From Oncomelania hupensis (lineage: Eukaryota > Mollusca > Gastropoda > Littorinimorpha > Pomatiopsidae), in NCBI GenBank assembly GCA_036898135.1, contig CM072512.1:9979428-10043427 (forward strand): a stretch of DNA of 64,000 bases, written 5' to 3'. The stretch's first letter is position 1. Each line of letters opens with the position of its first letter. The notes beneath the pieces were generated by a model that made no database searches, had not been told where the DNA came from, and saw nothing but the letters and a program-made list of their open reading frames with translations. The position numbers and the translations under genes are program-made. Below, piece after piece: positions 1-10,662 of this stretch.

Positions 1-244
1 GCTCTCAGGACAGTCGAAGTTGGGGATAGTCTCTATAGACCAACCAGCTCCCAAGGCTGCAGCACTAGAAAAAAGCACGATGCTGCACCATATAAAGCAA
101 TATATTTTACAACTAATTCTGCACACACAAGGAACAACATACTCACAGCCTTCAGGATTTTCCTCCACATACTTCTTCATGAATCTGTCCTTACTCAAGT
201 TGGAGTCACTAAAGTAGAATTGCAGCTGCCAAAAGACAAAACAG

Positions 245-245
<1 letters not shown>

Positions 246-288
<43 letters not shown>
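246..288. repeat. (CAT)n microsatellite
   Basis: About 14 CAT units in a row. A near copy of the left flank (an AAAGACAAA..CAGTCATCATC string) recurs just right of it, so a short duplication surrounds the array. The rest of 1-720 shows no gene that I can support. Confidence 0.9.
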
Positions 289-289
<1 letters not shown>

Positions 290-724
290 CAAAGACAAAG
301 CAGTCATCATCATCTCCTTCTTCTTCATACATGTACCAATTTATTTGCACAGAGAAGATTCAATGACTGATTATATACCTTCCATGTTTGTTATTTGCAA
401 TATGAACAAGATGACTACAAAAATATAGTAGATTTGATCAACTAATCTGCGTATATCTGATAAATTGCTAAGAGTAATCCAAACAATAAGCCAGTTTAAT
501 ATTAATACTAATAATAATAATGGATGTTATATGCTATATTACAAATCAGGCTCAGAAATCGGCAATCTGTACCAACATACACGCTCACATGTTTTACCCA
601 TTCTAATACATAGAGGTGCTTACCCCCAGTCTGACCATTTGTGAACTGGTTGTATGAAAAATGTGTATTTTTGTGTCATTCCAGTCTTCGCGCAATGCAC
701 CACATTTGATCAAAGAATGATAGT

Positions 725-1390
725 CAGAAAAAATGCCACATTCGCAAAACATAAATTGATCTGATCATATCAAACCCCTCCATTTTCTCCACTGGCTTCC
801 TGTATCTCAGAGGATTACCTACAAAATCTGTACTTTCTGTTACAAGTGCGTCCATGGATTAGCCCCTTCCTACCTCACCCAGAACATTCACTTCTACAAG
901 CCATTTAGAAATCTTCGTTCTTCCTCTGATCATGCTATGAATACCCAGCTACAAACTCTCCTCTGCAGGCTGTCGATCCTTCTCGGTGCTTGATCCTTGG
1001 AACTCTTTTCCTCTCTCTCTCTCTTTGCAGCTCTACGAACATAGCCACTTTTAAGTCCAACTTGAAAACTCACCTCTCTCTTCCTTAAAAATGTCAGATA
1101 TTGCCTCCTATCACAATCTTTTGTGATTCAGACCACCGCCGTCACACCGCACGCCCCTAGTCTCCTCACCCCTTAGCTGCTCTCCCTCTCCCCTCTCTCT
1201 CCCTCATCTTTTATAGTAAATATATTCTTTTTCATGTGTGTATTATGTCTTTGCATTACTTATTAGTTTCTCGTTTTTGTTTCACTTCTTTTAGTATGTG
1301 TTTCGATGTTAACGTTAAGTATAAATGCGTGAGAACTGCGCTTTGAACTGATGTCATTAGGAAAAAGCGCTATATATATTAAAATTTCAT
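725..1390 (+). mobile_element. L2/CR1-like LINE 3' end (decayed)
   Basis: One frame near 785-900 reads LHFLHWLPVSQRITYKI followed by HGLAPSYLTQ, the hallmark C-terminal segment of L2/CR1-group LINE reverse transcriptases (HWLPV..RI..K...HGLAPSYL). The frame then breaks. The 3' part has a pyrimidine-rich stretch and ends near 1385 with an AAAAAGCGCTATATA string, typical of L2-type 3' ends. It is 5' truncated and non-functional. Confidence 0.75.
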
Positions 1391-1397
1391 CTCTAAA

Positions 1398-1667
1398 TTA
1401 TTAATAAGCATATTTACCAGGACTCAACATGTGCAACAATTCTGTCGTTGCTTAGTAACCGCCCTAATAACAGAAGTTATAATAGAACAAAAACCACAGA
1501 GTGGCTTCCCCTCCATCCTGCCAGCCGAGATAATCACGTGCCAGGCGTGCACACTGGCCGCTTGCTGCTCACAGCCAGCTCTGATAGCTCAGTTCTTAAA
1601 TGGCGTTAAGCGGGGATGGAGGTAGGGGAAATTAGAGTTAAGTCATGGTAAGTATGCTTATTAATAA
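1398..1667. mobile_element. Small inverted-repeat element (MITE candidate)
   Basis: Positions 1398-1428 and the reverse complement of 1637-1667 match at about 28 of 31 bases (TTATTAATAAGCATA-type arms ending in GACTcAAC). The 200 bp between have no convincing coding potential. A third related arm in direct orientation lies at about 1690-1730, so two elements may abut. The superfamily is not identified. Confidence 0.5.
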
Positions 1668-2540
1668 TAAATTTAGACATAACAATTTTAATATTAATTT
1701 CACATACTGACCATGACTCAACATGTACAGATTAGCACGAAAAGGAAGGAGGGAAGCTCGCACCCATTTACATGGAAGGCTTGGACATCGTATGTTGCGC
1801 CACCACCACTGATGAGGCTCCAAAGAGCCGTCATAGCGAGTCCGACGAGTGTCCCTCAGATAGTGACTAATAAACACATTAGTAGACCGCCAAAAAGCGG
1901 CCTCCAAGAGAGCTTCCATTCGAAACCGAATGTAACACCAGAAACGCAGCCCAAGCCCTGATCTCATGCGCTCTGGCTGCCCATGGGGAATGGGTTTCAC
2001 CCCCCCCCTCCCTTCTTGCTTCCTCAGAAGCAGAATAGTCCTATATACTCCAACTAAGCCCTTAGTAAGCCACCTGGCTAACGTTGGTCTGGCTATATCC
2101 CCCGGGAAGTTGGGGTTGAGAGAGACAAATAATCTTCTCTGCGCAGGAGAGCTTTGTGCTGGAGCCAAAATCATCGTCAAGAACAAACTCCCCAGCTCCC
2201 AAAAATGGCACGTTTTTTTTTTTTTCATGTACTGCGATTCCACGAGCACATGCCGTTTCATGATGGGAGGCGCCAATAAGTTTTAAGACGTTGTTGATGG
2301 ATTACCACGTCTCGGCATCATGCGGTGGATGGCTGAAATCACAATTCCCTTTGTGCCAAAGCGTGTTTAACAGGTCGACATCATGCAGGCTGATCAAAAT
2401 CCCTAGCTTTCATATAATGAGGGTTGTCATCTCACGACAAACTTTGAGTTGTTCACTTATAAATCTGGTAATCTGATCTGTATTCAGTTACTGTCTTGAT
2501 TCTCATTGAATGACCGTTTTTTTTTCTCTTGTTACGTATT
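1668..2540. other. Non-coding stretch, nothing recognised
   Basis: Long open frames on both strands (for example 1638-2276 minus) have no recognisable motif and biased, low-complexity composition. I see no convincing splice sites, RNA gene or repeat here apart from the extra MITE-like arm near 1690-1730. Confidence 0.4.
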
Positions 2541-3062
2541 AGACAATGGGTTCCGACAGGAAGTCCCCATCAGGATTGCACAAACAACTGCTGCCGTGAC
2601 AAGGTTGAAGCCCATTTGGAAAGACAGGACCATCAGTCTACATTCCAATGTAAGGGCTCCATTGTTTTCTCCATCATCCTATAAGCTTGCTAAACATGGA
2701 CCCTCACAGCAGATCTACAATGAAGAATACAAAGCATGGAGATAAGGTGCTACAGAAGATTTCTGGGCATTTTCTTTACTCAGCACACCACCACGAACAA
2801 AGTCTGACAGACCATCACACAAGCCATTTGACAACATGATGACCTGCTCACAGTGGTGAAGAAATGGAAACTCCAATGGTATGGCGACGTCACCAGAGCA
2901 TAGGGCATTGCAAAGACCATCCTGCAAGGCACAGTACAAGGAGACAGAAGAAGAGATGGGTGAACAACATTCCAGAATGGACTGGTTTGATACAGAGTGA
3001 AGCCATAAGGGTTGCTGAGGACAGAGAAAAATGGAGTACGCTGGTTAAACGATCATCTACAA
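2541..3062 (+). mobile_element. RTE-like LINE fragment (3' part, decayed)
   Basis: The fragment matches the last third of the LINE at 12708-15710, beginning at the region encoding DNGSRQEVLSRIAQTTAA and running almost to the C terminus. It contains frameshifts and many substitutions, and it lacks the GGATA tail seen in the younger copies. It is an old, dead copy. Confidence 0.85.
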
Positions 3063-3097
3063 GGAAAAATAAAAGTGTCACTGATTGTCATATGCCA

Positions 3098-3275
3098 CAC
3101 CAGCTCAATTCCTATGTGAGCAGCACTGTTCAGTGCCTCCACATTTCGCATGCTGCAGGCTATTTATAGCTTGCCGGCACCCCCCTTACAGAGAAAGGAA
3201 GCATCGACGAAGCTATTTATAGCTATCCTGGCTGACCAAGCCTCAAAATCTAAAAAGCTTTGATAAAGCGGCTGT
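3098..3275 (+). repeat. Interspersed repeat with TATTTATAGC motifs, copy 1
   Basis: About 180 bp aligns by eye with 25298-25490. Shared blocks include CTATGTGAGCAGCACT, two copies of GCTATTTATAGCT, a GAAAGGAA block and AAAAGCTTTG. The copy lies directly after a LINE fragment. The class is unknown. Confidence 0.7.
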
Positions 3276-4074
3276 GATGCACCTCTATGAGCAATGCTGA
3301 CCTCTTTGCAGCACGAGTTGCAGTGAGCATAATGAACTCCTTTTGAAGATTTGATTATTCCTCAAAAAAGTGCACAGTATACTCGTAAGAATTTTCGTAG
3401 CAACTTTGCCCCGCTTTTCTTCAGACTCGCTCTCATCGTCACTTTCATGTAAACGCCTTCACAACACCATGGTTAGCAGCTTCCATTATGGTGGACACAA
3501 AGCCTCGCACTAAATCTCATGCTTTTTGTTGTTGTATCAATTTTTATTCATCAGATTAACACAAGTTGTACTGATAAAAATAAATAAAAAATATCTCATG
3601 CACGTTCTACTGACAGCAAGGAATGAAAATAGCAGATCGAAACATGTAAAATCAGTGTGAAAATAATATTGCTGGGTGCTACTGAGAAAAAGCAATTTTT
3701 TAAAGAACTGCTCTAATATCATATCTTGCAAACAAAGTTTGTAAAAATATGCACCAACGCGTACCGTATGCACCTCTGCATGATATAACAAACGCACATC
3801 TATCACTCGAACATATGGTGTAAAAAAGGCAGGGAAATTGCTATTAGAAGATGGAAAGGAAATCAGATTTGTATTTTGAAATGTTTAGACTGACTGCATC
3901 CAATACCATTACTGGAATAACCGGAGAAAACCCCTGGTGACCTGTCTAGTCTCATGCCTAAATCACATAACGTTAACCCCTTGCGGAAACTGAACCCGCG
4001 ACCTTCAGCACAGGAAACCAGCTCACTACCAACATCAGGTGCTACCACCCTACTTGCTTTTGTTTCCACTAACA
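3276..4074. other. Intergenic, nothing recognised
   Basis: This is AT-rich sequence with short open frames only. I see no motif, splice pattern or repeat that I can name. Confidence 0.4.
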
Positions 4075-4270
4075 GGCCATCTTTGTGCTAGCCGAGTGTT
4101 ACAGATCTATCAAACATAGGCTAGGTGTAGGAGTGTGTCTCAACAGTTTCTGATACTCAGACTGGGGTCAGGTTGACTTTCAGGCCAGTTGAGCTCATTG
4201 CCTCTATCAGTTAGTAGCACTGCAACTCAGCCTGATAGTGGTGAACTGTTCATATGAAAAAACTGAGCTA
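4075..4270 (+). repeat. Unclassified interspersed repeat family B, copy 1
   Basis: It shares blocks (GTGTYACAGATCTA, CATAGGCTA, CAGRTTGGGGTCAG, GTTGWGCT..CTGCCTCTAT) with 44090-44275 in the same orientation and with 41105-41300 in the opposite orientation. About 190 bp are shared. There is no coding potential, so it could be a SINE or a DNA-transposon derivative. Confidence 0.65.
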
Positions 4271-4321
4271 ATAGTAGGGTATTATCTATCACTGAACTCT
4301 TGGACAGCTTAAGTCGGTCAG

Positions 4322-4961
4322 TGTTACACTCAGTTCGATGATGGTGTTTTTCGTTATCAGTATTTGATTCAGCCCCGATGCTGAAGTCCTGATAAGGTGT
4401 AACTCAGATTCGTTTATTCACACAGCCTGTCCAAACAGCATACAAATCACAAAGTCGACGTATGAAGTTTTCCACTTTTATTCAGCATACATCAACAACT
4501 GCATACAATTCTCAATTCAACTCAACAACTTTCACAGCAACTTTCCAAATCACTATCAACAACTTTACTATCTCTCAACAGCAACTCGGCACACGATTAA
4601 ATAACCTCTCTCTCTTCCGGAAGAATTTCGAACAATGTAGAAATGACGCACTGCCACCAATCGAATAAAAGATCGTCATCACTGACTTACGTCATTACAC
4701 ATTTCTTCTCCTTCCGGATCGTTCCTTCAAATTTCTACAATTATCCCGAATCTTCGATCGATAGTAAACAAGCCGATCCAGAAGATTCTACAACAATATC
4801 GACTAACGGAAATTATCAACGTTATACAAAGCCTTTCCTAACAACAATGCAAACTCAAATCAAAGGTAAATAAACTCTATTATTGAATACTTTGCAAATC
4901 GAAACGATTAGATCTATCGTACACGCTTCCGACATACTTTCGTTCGCGTTTCAACGTAACA
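4322..4961 (-). repeat. 3' LTR of LTR element copy 1
   Basis: 640 bp, the same length as the other LTR (9252-9891), and identical wherever compared. On the minus strand it starts TGTTACGTTG and ends AGTGTAACA, so the outer 7-9 bases form an inverted repeat. It contains a TGACGTAAG site and AATAAA signals. The two small open frames on its + strand are antisense and are not genes. Confidence 0.93.
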
Positions 4962-4977
4962 TAACCCCCCACTCAAG
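4962..4977 (-). other. Polypurine tract, copy 1
   Basis: On the minus strand GAGTGGGGGGTTA abuts the 3' LTR. This is the position and composition expected for the plus-strand primer of reverse transcription. Confidence 0.7.
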
Positions 4978-5216
4978 AAGAAATTTACCCAATTTCTTTC
5001 AACAACGTTGAAACGTAATGCACAAACAAAGTTCAGAATTAAAACTTATTTCAGACTGTCTCATTTACTGTCAATGTTCTCAGTTTATATACACAGAGTC
5101 CATGTTTTTCATCCGCAAGTCTTTCTGGATACTGTCAATGTTCACAGTTCATTCACACAAGGTCAATGTTTCTCATCTGCAAGACTGTTAAAATATTGCC
5201 AATGTTCACCACACAG

Positions 5217-8200
5217 TCAATGTTCTTTCAACCACAAGGAAACGACGCCCTCGTCAGTTGCGGTCGTCATCGGCCCAGGGTCAAAGACAGTGATCTCGTG
5301 GGCTTTCCTGGAAGCAGTGCATCCTCCGTTGTCTTCCTCTCCCGTCGGATGTCCGACGCAGTCGACGTTGTCAGCTCCCAGAATGCATTCGCAGGGTCTC
5401 AGGGTCAGGTTGGCTTCTGCGGGACGGTGGAACCGCTCCCTCAAGGTCTGCAGATGCTCCTTCCAGGTCTGGGTGTGGACTTCATGTTCGACCAAAGTCG
5501 TAGAGCCTGGGACATCACTGAAGCTATGGGGAAATTCGCCCATAAGGTCCTTGAGCTCCAACTTTTGACCTTCCGTCAAGCTTGGTCCTAGCTTAACATC
5601 ATCGATGCCTTCTTTGCTGTGGAAGTCTCCCAGTTCCAACAGTTCTTCGCTGTCAAAGCTGTTGTCGATCTCAGCTGCTGTTGCTGCACGCACGGTCTCT
5701 GATGGCCTTTCCACGTACAGCTTAAGGAGGTTGGCGTGGTATATCTTGGAATGCTGGCCGACCTTCACCTTGTAGTCGTTGATTCCCACCACGGTCTCCA
5801 CTTCGTACGGGCCTTTCCACTGCATCAGCAACTTATTATGATCGGTAGGTAGCAGCACCAGCACTTTGTTGCCAGGTTTGAACTTCCTGTTCACAGCCCT
5901 ACGATCATAGTAGTGCTTTCCACAGTCCTGGGACTTCTTCAGGTTTTCTCTGGCTATCTCGAGAGTCTGCTCCAGCTTCTCCCGTAGCTCAAACACGTAC
6001 TGGTAGCTGTTCTTCACCTCTGGGGTGTCCACTTCTTTCGTCCACAGTTCTTTCAGGATGTGCATCGGCCCTCGGATGGTTCTTCCGTACAGCAGCTCGA
6101 ACGGAGAAAAGCCGGTGGACTCCTGCGGCACTTCTCTGTAGGCGAACAGTAAGGCGTTGATGTAACGATGCCATTGTCTGGGCTGCTCGCTGCACAGTTT
6201 CTTCAGGGTGGACTTCAACGTAGCATTGAACTTTTCGACAAGCCCGTTGCACATCGGATGGTAGGGTGTCGTAGTCAAATGCCGGATGCTCAGCAGTCTG
6301 TTGACCTCCTTCATACAGTCAGAGACGAACTGCGTCCCGAGGTCTGTCAGAATTTCTTCAGGCACTCCAAGTCTACTGAACATGTCCACCAGTGCCTCTG
6401 CTACAGTTTCAGTGTCAATCTTCTTCAGAGGCACTGCTTCTGGGTACCGAGTCGCATAGTCCACTAAAGTCAGTACCCATCGATGACCTTCTTCACTCGG
6501 AGGTCTTATTTCGCCGATTAAGTCTAAGGCCACCCTCTTGAAAGGTCGGTCGATCAAAGACATTCTCTGCATTGGCACTTTAGGGACCCTTCCTCGAGGT
6601 ATGGTCGTCTGGCAAATGTCACATGATCGACAGAAACGGCTGACGTCCGCATGAAGTCCTGGCCAGTAGAACACCGCCTGGATTCTGTCCGACGTCTTCT
6701 TGATGCCTAGGTGACCTCCCATAATTGAGTCATGCGCTACTTCCATCACCTGGCGCCTTAAGGGTAATGGTACCAGTACTTGACGTAGTGGTTTACCTCC
6801 GTTGACCCTCGGGTGCTGGAAGATTCTGTACAGGATCTTGGCCTTCACCTCAAAATAGACCGTGCCACTGCCCTTGGTCACGTGGTCTTGGCGGTTCCTA
6901 TACTTGTTTAAAGTACTATCAGCTTCCTGGAGCTGGATAAGCTTATCTCTGTCCACGATGGCAGCTTTAGAGTTGTCGGCGACCTTCAGTGGCGTAGACG
7001 TCTTGTCTCTCTTGGCCTGGGCCCTGGTAGTAACGGCACCGACGATCTCTGGTCGGCAGGGCTGAGCCGGAGTAACCACATTGTCCCGTAGCAGCTCTGT
7101 AAGGTCTCCATCGGGAAACGGCAATGGATCCTCCTCCACAACTTCGACGCGTTGGATTGAGGCAGGACTCCACTCTGGATCGGGGTCGTCGGGTCGTCTC
7201 GCGGAGTCGATATTCCCGATCATCAAATCATACAGCGGCTTCTTCAGGCAAACCGCTTCGACTTCGCCTATGTAGAAAGGGGTGTTGACATGAATCTTCG
7301 CAACTGGCGCTCTCACACATTTGCTGTCGGCCATAAGTGTCCATTTTGAATCGCCAGTGAACTGTTCTTTAGCGATTAGGTCTTCTCTGACGATGACCCT
7401 ACTGCAGCCAGAGTCTCTTAAAACAGTCACTTCATGATTTCCGACGCGTCCCTTGGAAACAGGCATGTTCTGTACGGTCACCGCTGCGCTGGCGACGACG
7501 GGGATGGATTTTCCGTTGGCAAGGAGAAGTTGGCCATCGGTCATGCACTCTTGCACGTCCGCAGGAGTAGCTGTGCGCTTGGTCTCACTCGGAAGAATGA
7601 CGCTCCCGCCGCACACTTGATGGTCAGATCTACTGGTTTGCCGTTGATTGGAGAACCGCCTCTGCCGGTTGCCCGCCGCTGAATTGTCCGTACTGCTCCG
7701 CTGTCCGCTACTTTTGTTTTGAGGACAGTTAGCCGCTCTGTGGTCTGTAGCGTTGCAGGTGAAACAGCCCCTTGAATGCCCTTCCCTGGGAGGAGGCGTG
7801 GAGTCTGTCTGTCTCTGGCTCGTCTGGCTTCCCTGGATCTGGTTCACATGGTTTCCAGTCTTCTGAAAATGTTTCGTCGCGCTGGGTGGCCCCAGGGTTT
7901 TCCCATGAGCGATGAGATATCTTTCAGCAGCCTCAGTCACATCTTTAAGCGTCTGCAGCTTTTGTTCTTCTAAGTGGGTCGCTAAGTCCTTGTGACAGGC
8001 ATTGAGAAATTGTTCCTTCACGATCAGGTCATGGAGACTGTCGTAAGACTTCGTTTCGCCTGATAACTCCACCCACTTGTGTAGATATGACGACAGGCGC
8101 TCCACAAACTGCTTTGGCGTCTCGTCTGACTTAGGCCGGCATTCACGGAAGCGTTTACGGTAGCCCTTCTCTGTAAAGTTGTAGCACTGCAACAGGGCCT

Positions 8201-8747
8201 CTTTCAAGACGTCGTAGTTTTTGGCGTCATCGTTCGACAGTCTGGTGTAAACTTCGAGAGCTTGCCCCGTCAGAAGTGCACTCAGTCGAATTGCCCAGTC
8301 TTGAGGTTGCCAGTTGGAGCTTTCGGCGAACCTTTCGAATCTCGCCAGATAACTGTCAATCTGGTCCTTCCCGTCGACGAAAGCTGGCAATTTTGGAGCC
8401 GTGTTGTCACTGATAACTTGTGGCGCATGCTGCTGTTGCTGGATGCGCGCCAACTCTAGTTGGAACTGCCGATCAGCTTCTCTTTCCTCACGCCTGCGCT
8501 CATCTTCTCTTTCTTGCCGCTGCTGTTCAATTTCCAGACGCTTCAGTTCAAATTCTCTTTCTTCACGGCGACGCTGCTCTTCTAATTCTCGTTCTTCACG
8601 GCGACGCTGCTCTTCTACTTCTAGACGCTTCTGTTCTAATTCTATTTCTCTTTCTTCACGCCATATTCTCTCTTGAGACTTGACGTACTCCGTCAGCTGT
8701 TTTCCTTTTAGATTTAGTTCAACTCCTTTCTGCCAGAAATCAGCCAT
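5217..8747 (-). CDS. Gag-protease-integrase polyprotein, RT core missing (copy 1)
   Basis: This is a single open frame of about 1176 aa from the Met at 8747, the start shared with copy 2; the frame is also open upstream to 9065. Order: a charged Glu/Arg coiled coil; capsid-like region; CX2CX4HX4C zinc knuckle (CFTCNATDHRAANC); protease motif LRDSGCS (Cys where families usually have Ala/Thr); H2C2 zinc site of integrase; integrase core with D, D and E; GPY/F-type WKGPY. After integrase comes the N-terminal edge of RT (FSDVPGSTTLVEHEVHTQ), joined directly near 5470 to a segment resembling the RT thumb (TWKEHLQTLRE). The fingers, palm and YxDD active site are absent, as is RNase H. No stop interrupts the frame. 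Integrase before RT resembles the Gmr1-type order (inference). Confidence 0.9.
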   Translation of the reverse strand: MADFWQKGVELNLKGKQLTEYVKSQERIWREEREIELEQKRLEVEEQRRREERELEEQRRREEREFELKRLEIEQQRQEREDERRREEREADRQFQLELARIQQQQHAPQVISDNTAPKLPAFVDGKDQIDSYLARFERFAESSNWQPQDWAIRLSALLTGQALEVYTRLSNDDAKNYDVLKEALLQCYNFTEKGYRKRFRECRPKSDETPKQFVERLSSYLHKWVELSGETKSYDSLHDLIVKEQFLNACHKDLATHLEEQKLQTLKDVTEAAERYLIAHGKTLGPPSATKHFQKTGNHVNQIQGSQTSQRQTDSTPPPREGHSRGCFTCNATDHRAANCPQNKSSGQRSSTDNSAAGNRQRRFSNQRQTSRSDHQVCGGSVILPSETKRTATPADVQECMTDGQLLLANGKSIPVVASAAVTVQNMPVSKGRVGNHEVTVLRDSGCSRVIVREDLIAKEQFTGDSKWTLMADSKCVRAPVAKIHVNTPFYIGEVEAVCLKKPLYDLMIGNIDSARRPDDPDPEWSPASIQRVEVVEEDPLPFPDGDLTELLRDNVVTPAQPCRPEIVGAVTTRAQAKRDKTSTPLKVADNSKAAIVDRDKLIQLQEADSTLNKYRNRQDHVTKGSGTVYFEVKAKILYRIFQHPRVNGGKPLRQVLVPLPLRRQVMEVAHDSIMGGHLGIKKTSDRIQAVFYWPGLHADVSRFCRSCDICQTTIPRGRVPKVPMQRMSLIDRPFKRVALDLIGEIRPPSEEGHRWVLTLVDYATRYPEAVPLKKIDTETVAEALVDMFSRLGVPEEILTDLGTQFVSDCMKEVNRLLSIRHLTTTPYHPMCNGLVEKFNATLKSTLKKLCSEQPRQWHRYINALLFAYREVPQESTGFSPFELLYGRTIRGPMHILKELWTKEVDTPEVKNSYQYVFELREKLEQTLEIARENLKKSQDCGKHYYDRRAVNRKFKPGNKVLVLLPTDHNKLLMQWKGPYEVETVVGINDYKVKVGQHSKIYHANLLKLYVERPSETVRAATAAEIDNSFDSEELLELGDFHSKEGIDDVKLGPSLTEGQKLELKDLMGEFPHSFSDVPGSTTLVEHEVHTQTWKEHLQTLRERFHRPAEANLTLRPCECILGADNVDCVGHPTGEEDNGGCTASRKAHEITVFDPGPMTTATDEGVVSLWLKEH

Positions 8748-8757
8748 CTTAATGCTT

Positions 8758-8821
8758 TTCTGGAAAGTTCTTTTTCTAGAAAGTTCTTGACTGTGCTGCA
8801 CTCTTCTAGACTGTTCTAGAA
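8758..8821 (-). promoter_or_regulatory. Cluster of heat-shock-element pentamers, copy 1 leader
   Basis: Alternating GAA and TTC triplets at 5-bp pitch (for example GAA at 8763, TTC at 8758 and 8768, TTC/GAA/TTC at 8774, 8779 and 8784, and TTC/GAA at 8814 and 8819) match the HSF consensus nGAAnnTTCnnGAAn. They lie just upstream of the gag Met. The equivalent array is longer in copy 2. Confidence 0.55.
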
Positions 8822-9230
8822 CAGCACGCTTTCTGCAGTAGCGCTGATGCTTGCCACTAGTCGCTTTCGCTGACGCAGGTCCCGCTGTCCTCGTCGTATG
8901 CGACGCTGCACCACGCTGGTGTTGATGTACACGCTCCTGTGCTGAAGTAGACGCGACGTCCGCTCGACGCTCGCTGTAACACTGGCGATGTAGCTCCGAG
9001 ACTGTCCCTCGACGTAGTCTTACGGTAGCCACGTAGTCCCGATCTGTTGTTCGCTCACGAAGCAACTCTTCAGCGACTACACGCCCTTGCAGTCAACCCG
9101 AACCTATCGGTGATGTAGTCCCAGTATGTTGGCCCCTCTCGACGCAACTCGTTGGCGGCTACCCTCGATGACTGCCTCTCGTAACGTTGACTCGCTTGTT
9201 GTAGCAGTTGAACCCTTGGCTATGGCGTGA

Positions 9231-9248
9231 ATCGCGGCTTGACCCCCA
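9231..9248 (-). other. Primer-binding site, copy 1 (candidate)
   Basis: On the minus strand, TGGGGGTCAAGCCGCGAT starts three bases after the 5' LTR. It is a slightly altered form of the copy 2 site (28252-28269), which resembles the proline-tRNA primer site. Confidence 0.55.
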
Positions 9249-9251
9249 AAA

Positions 9252-9891
9252 TGTTACACTCAGTTCGATGATGGTGTTTTTCGTTATCAGTATTTGATTC
9301 AGCCCCGATGCTGAAGTCCTGATAAGGTGTAACTCAGATTCGTTTATTCACACAGCCTGTCCAAACAGCATACAAATCACAAAGTCGACGTATGAAGTTT
9401 TCCACTTTTATTCAGCATACATCAACAACTGCATACAATTCTCAATTCAACTCAACAACTTTCACAGCAACTTTCCAAATCACTATCAACAACTTTACTA
9501 TCTCTCAACAGCAACTCGGCACACGATTAAATAACCTCTCTCTCTTCCGGAAGAATTTCGAACAATGTAGAAATGACGCACTGCCACCAATCGAATAAAA
9601 GATCGTCATCACTGACTTACGTCATTACACATTTCTTCTCCTTCCGGATCGTTCCTTCAAATTTCTACAATTATCCCGAATCTTCGATCGATAGTAAACA
9701 AGCCGATCCAGAAGATTCTACAACAATATCGACTAACGGAAATTATCAACGTTATACAAAGCCTTTCCTAACAACAATGCAAACTCAAATCAAAGGTAAA
9801 TAAACTCTATTATTGAATACTTTGCAAATCGAAACGATTAGATCTATCGTACACGCTTCCGACATACTTTCGTTCGCGTTTCAACGTAACA
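9252..9891 (-). repeat. 5' LTR of LTR element copy 1
   Basis: 640-bp partner of 4322-4961. The outer end ends in the CA/TG dinucleotide and is followed by the target duplicate GTCAG at 9892-9896. As the 5' LTR it should carry the promoter for the minus-strand transcript. Confidence 0.93.
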
Positions 9892-9896
9892 GTCAG

Positions 9897-10482
9897 CATA
9901 ACAGCGCTGATGAAGCAAATTGGATGACTTGTCAACGTCATGCCTGTATGCTTTACTATTTCTTGAGAAAAACTGTTTAGTTTCCTTCTAATCATGAAAT
10001 AAATATAATAGTGTTTGTTGTGGTTGTTGCTTATATATATTATTAACAAAAGGCCCAAACATATGTATTTTATTTTAATATGCTTATATAATGATATCAC
10101 ATAACTGCACAACTCTTCCAACACTTTTGAACAAGACATGCTTTTTCACCAATGTACCAAAAAAACAAACAAAACAATTAATACAACCTATCCTATAACC
10201 CAGAAGTCAGTCCATTCTTCAAAGTTGTCTTCCCACCTCTTTTTCTGTCTCCTTCTCTCATGTCCTTGCATTATTATCACCTACATGATCGAACAGGACA
10301 AGATGGGGAAAGAATCAGCAGCAGGCTCTACGATTATCTAGGCCTAATTATTTGCCAAAACGACTATGCTATACTTGCCTAATCATTTGCCAAAACGACT
10401 ATGCTGCCAGTATTAAAACAAATCGCAAGAAGCACATGAAATGTTTCCACCATAACAAGACTAACAGCACAATATTCCAAAC
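9897..10482. other. Intergenic, nothing recognised
   Basis: AT-rich flank of the LTR insertion with short open frames only and no recognisable gene or repeat. Confidence 0.4.
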
Positions 10483-10662
10483 CTGGGTGGTCAATGATTT
10501 CAGAAGGCCTTTGATCCTTTGCCTGGGTTTCTTCTTGGGCCCGTATGGTATCAGATTCTCTTCAATGTCCGCGAATGTCACACTCTTCTTCACCTTCCCC
10601 TCTGGTTTGGAAAAACTCGACTCATCAGTAGAAATCGCTTCAGCACTTTCTCCAACTGCCTC
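10483..10662 (-). CDS. Putative internal exon, unidentified gene
   Basis: On the minus strand a TTTTTCAAACAG acceptor is followed by exactly 60 open codons and then a CAG|GTTTGG donor, so the exon is symmetric (phase 0-0). The peptide has an acidic Ser/Glu-rich first half, then KVKKSVTFADIEENLIP and the basic stretch GPKKKPRQRIKGLL. KSVTF fits the RVxF docking motif for protein phosphatase 1, followed by acidic residues. Composition looks like a real regulatory tail and not random DNA. I do not recognise the protein and found no partner exon in the window. The overlapping + strand frame is probably a shadow. Confidence 0.45.

Larger units (their letters stand above)
4322..9891 (-). mobile_element. 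Ty3/Gypsy-type LTR retrotransposon, copy 1 (RT-deleted)
   Basis: The element has two 640-bp LTRs that look identical by eye, begins TG and ends CA, and is flanked by the direct repeat GTCAG (4317-4321 and 9892-9896). The inner part reads on the minus strand: primer-binding site next to the right LTR, a leader, one gag-protease-integrase frame, and a purine tract next to the left LTR. Intact ends and matching LTRs indicate recent insertion. The coding region lacks the reverse-transcriptase core and RNase H, so it is non-autonomous. A sister copy in the opposite orientation is at 27612-33153. Confidence 0.93.

Noticed and set aside
1638..2276. 212-aa minus-strand frame
   Set aside because: No recognisable motif, odd composition, and no splice or promoter context.
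4462..4873. Two identical pairs of small open frames (68 and 76 aa) at 4462-4873 and 9392-9803
   Set aside because: They lie antisense inside the two LTRs; their identity only reflects LTR identity.
8401..8683. Leu/Ser/Cys-rich + strand frames of 87-91 aa
   Set aside because: Shadows of the Glu/Arg coiled coil of gag on the opposite strand.
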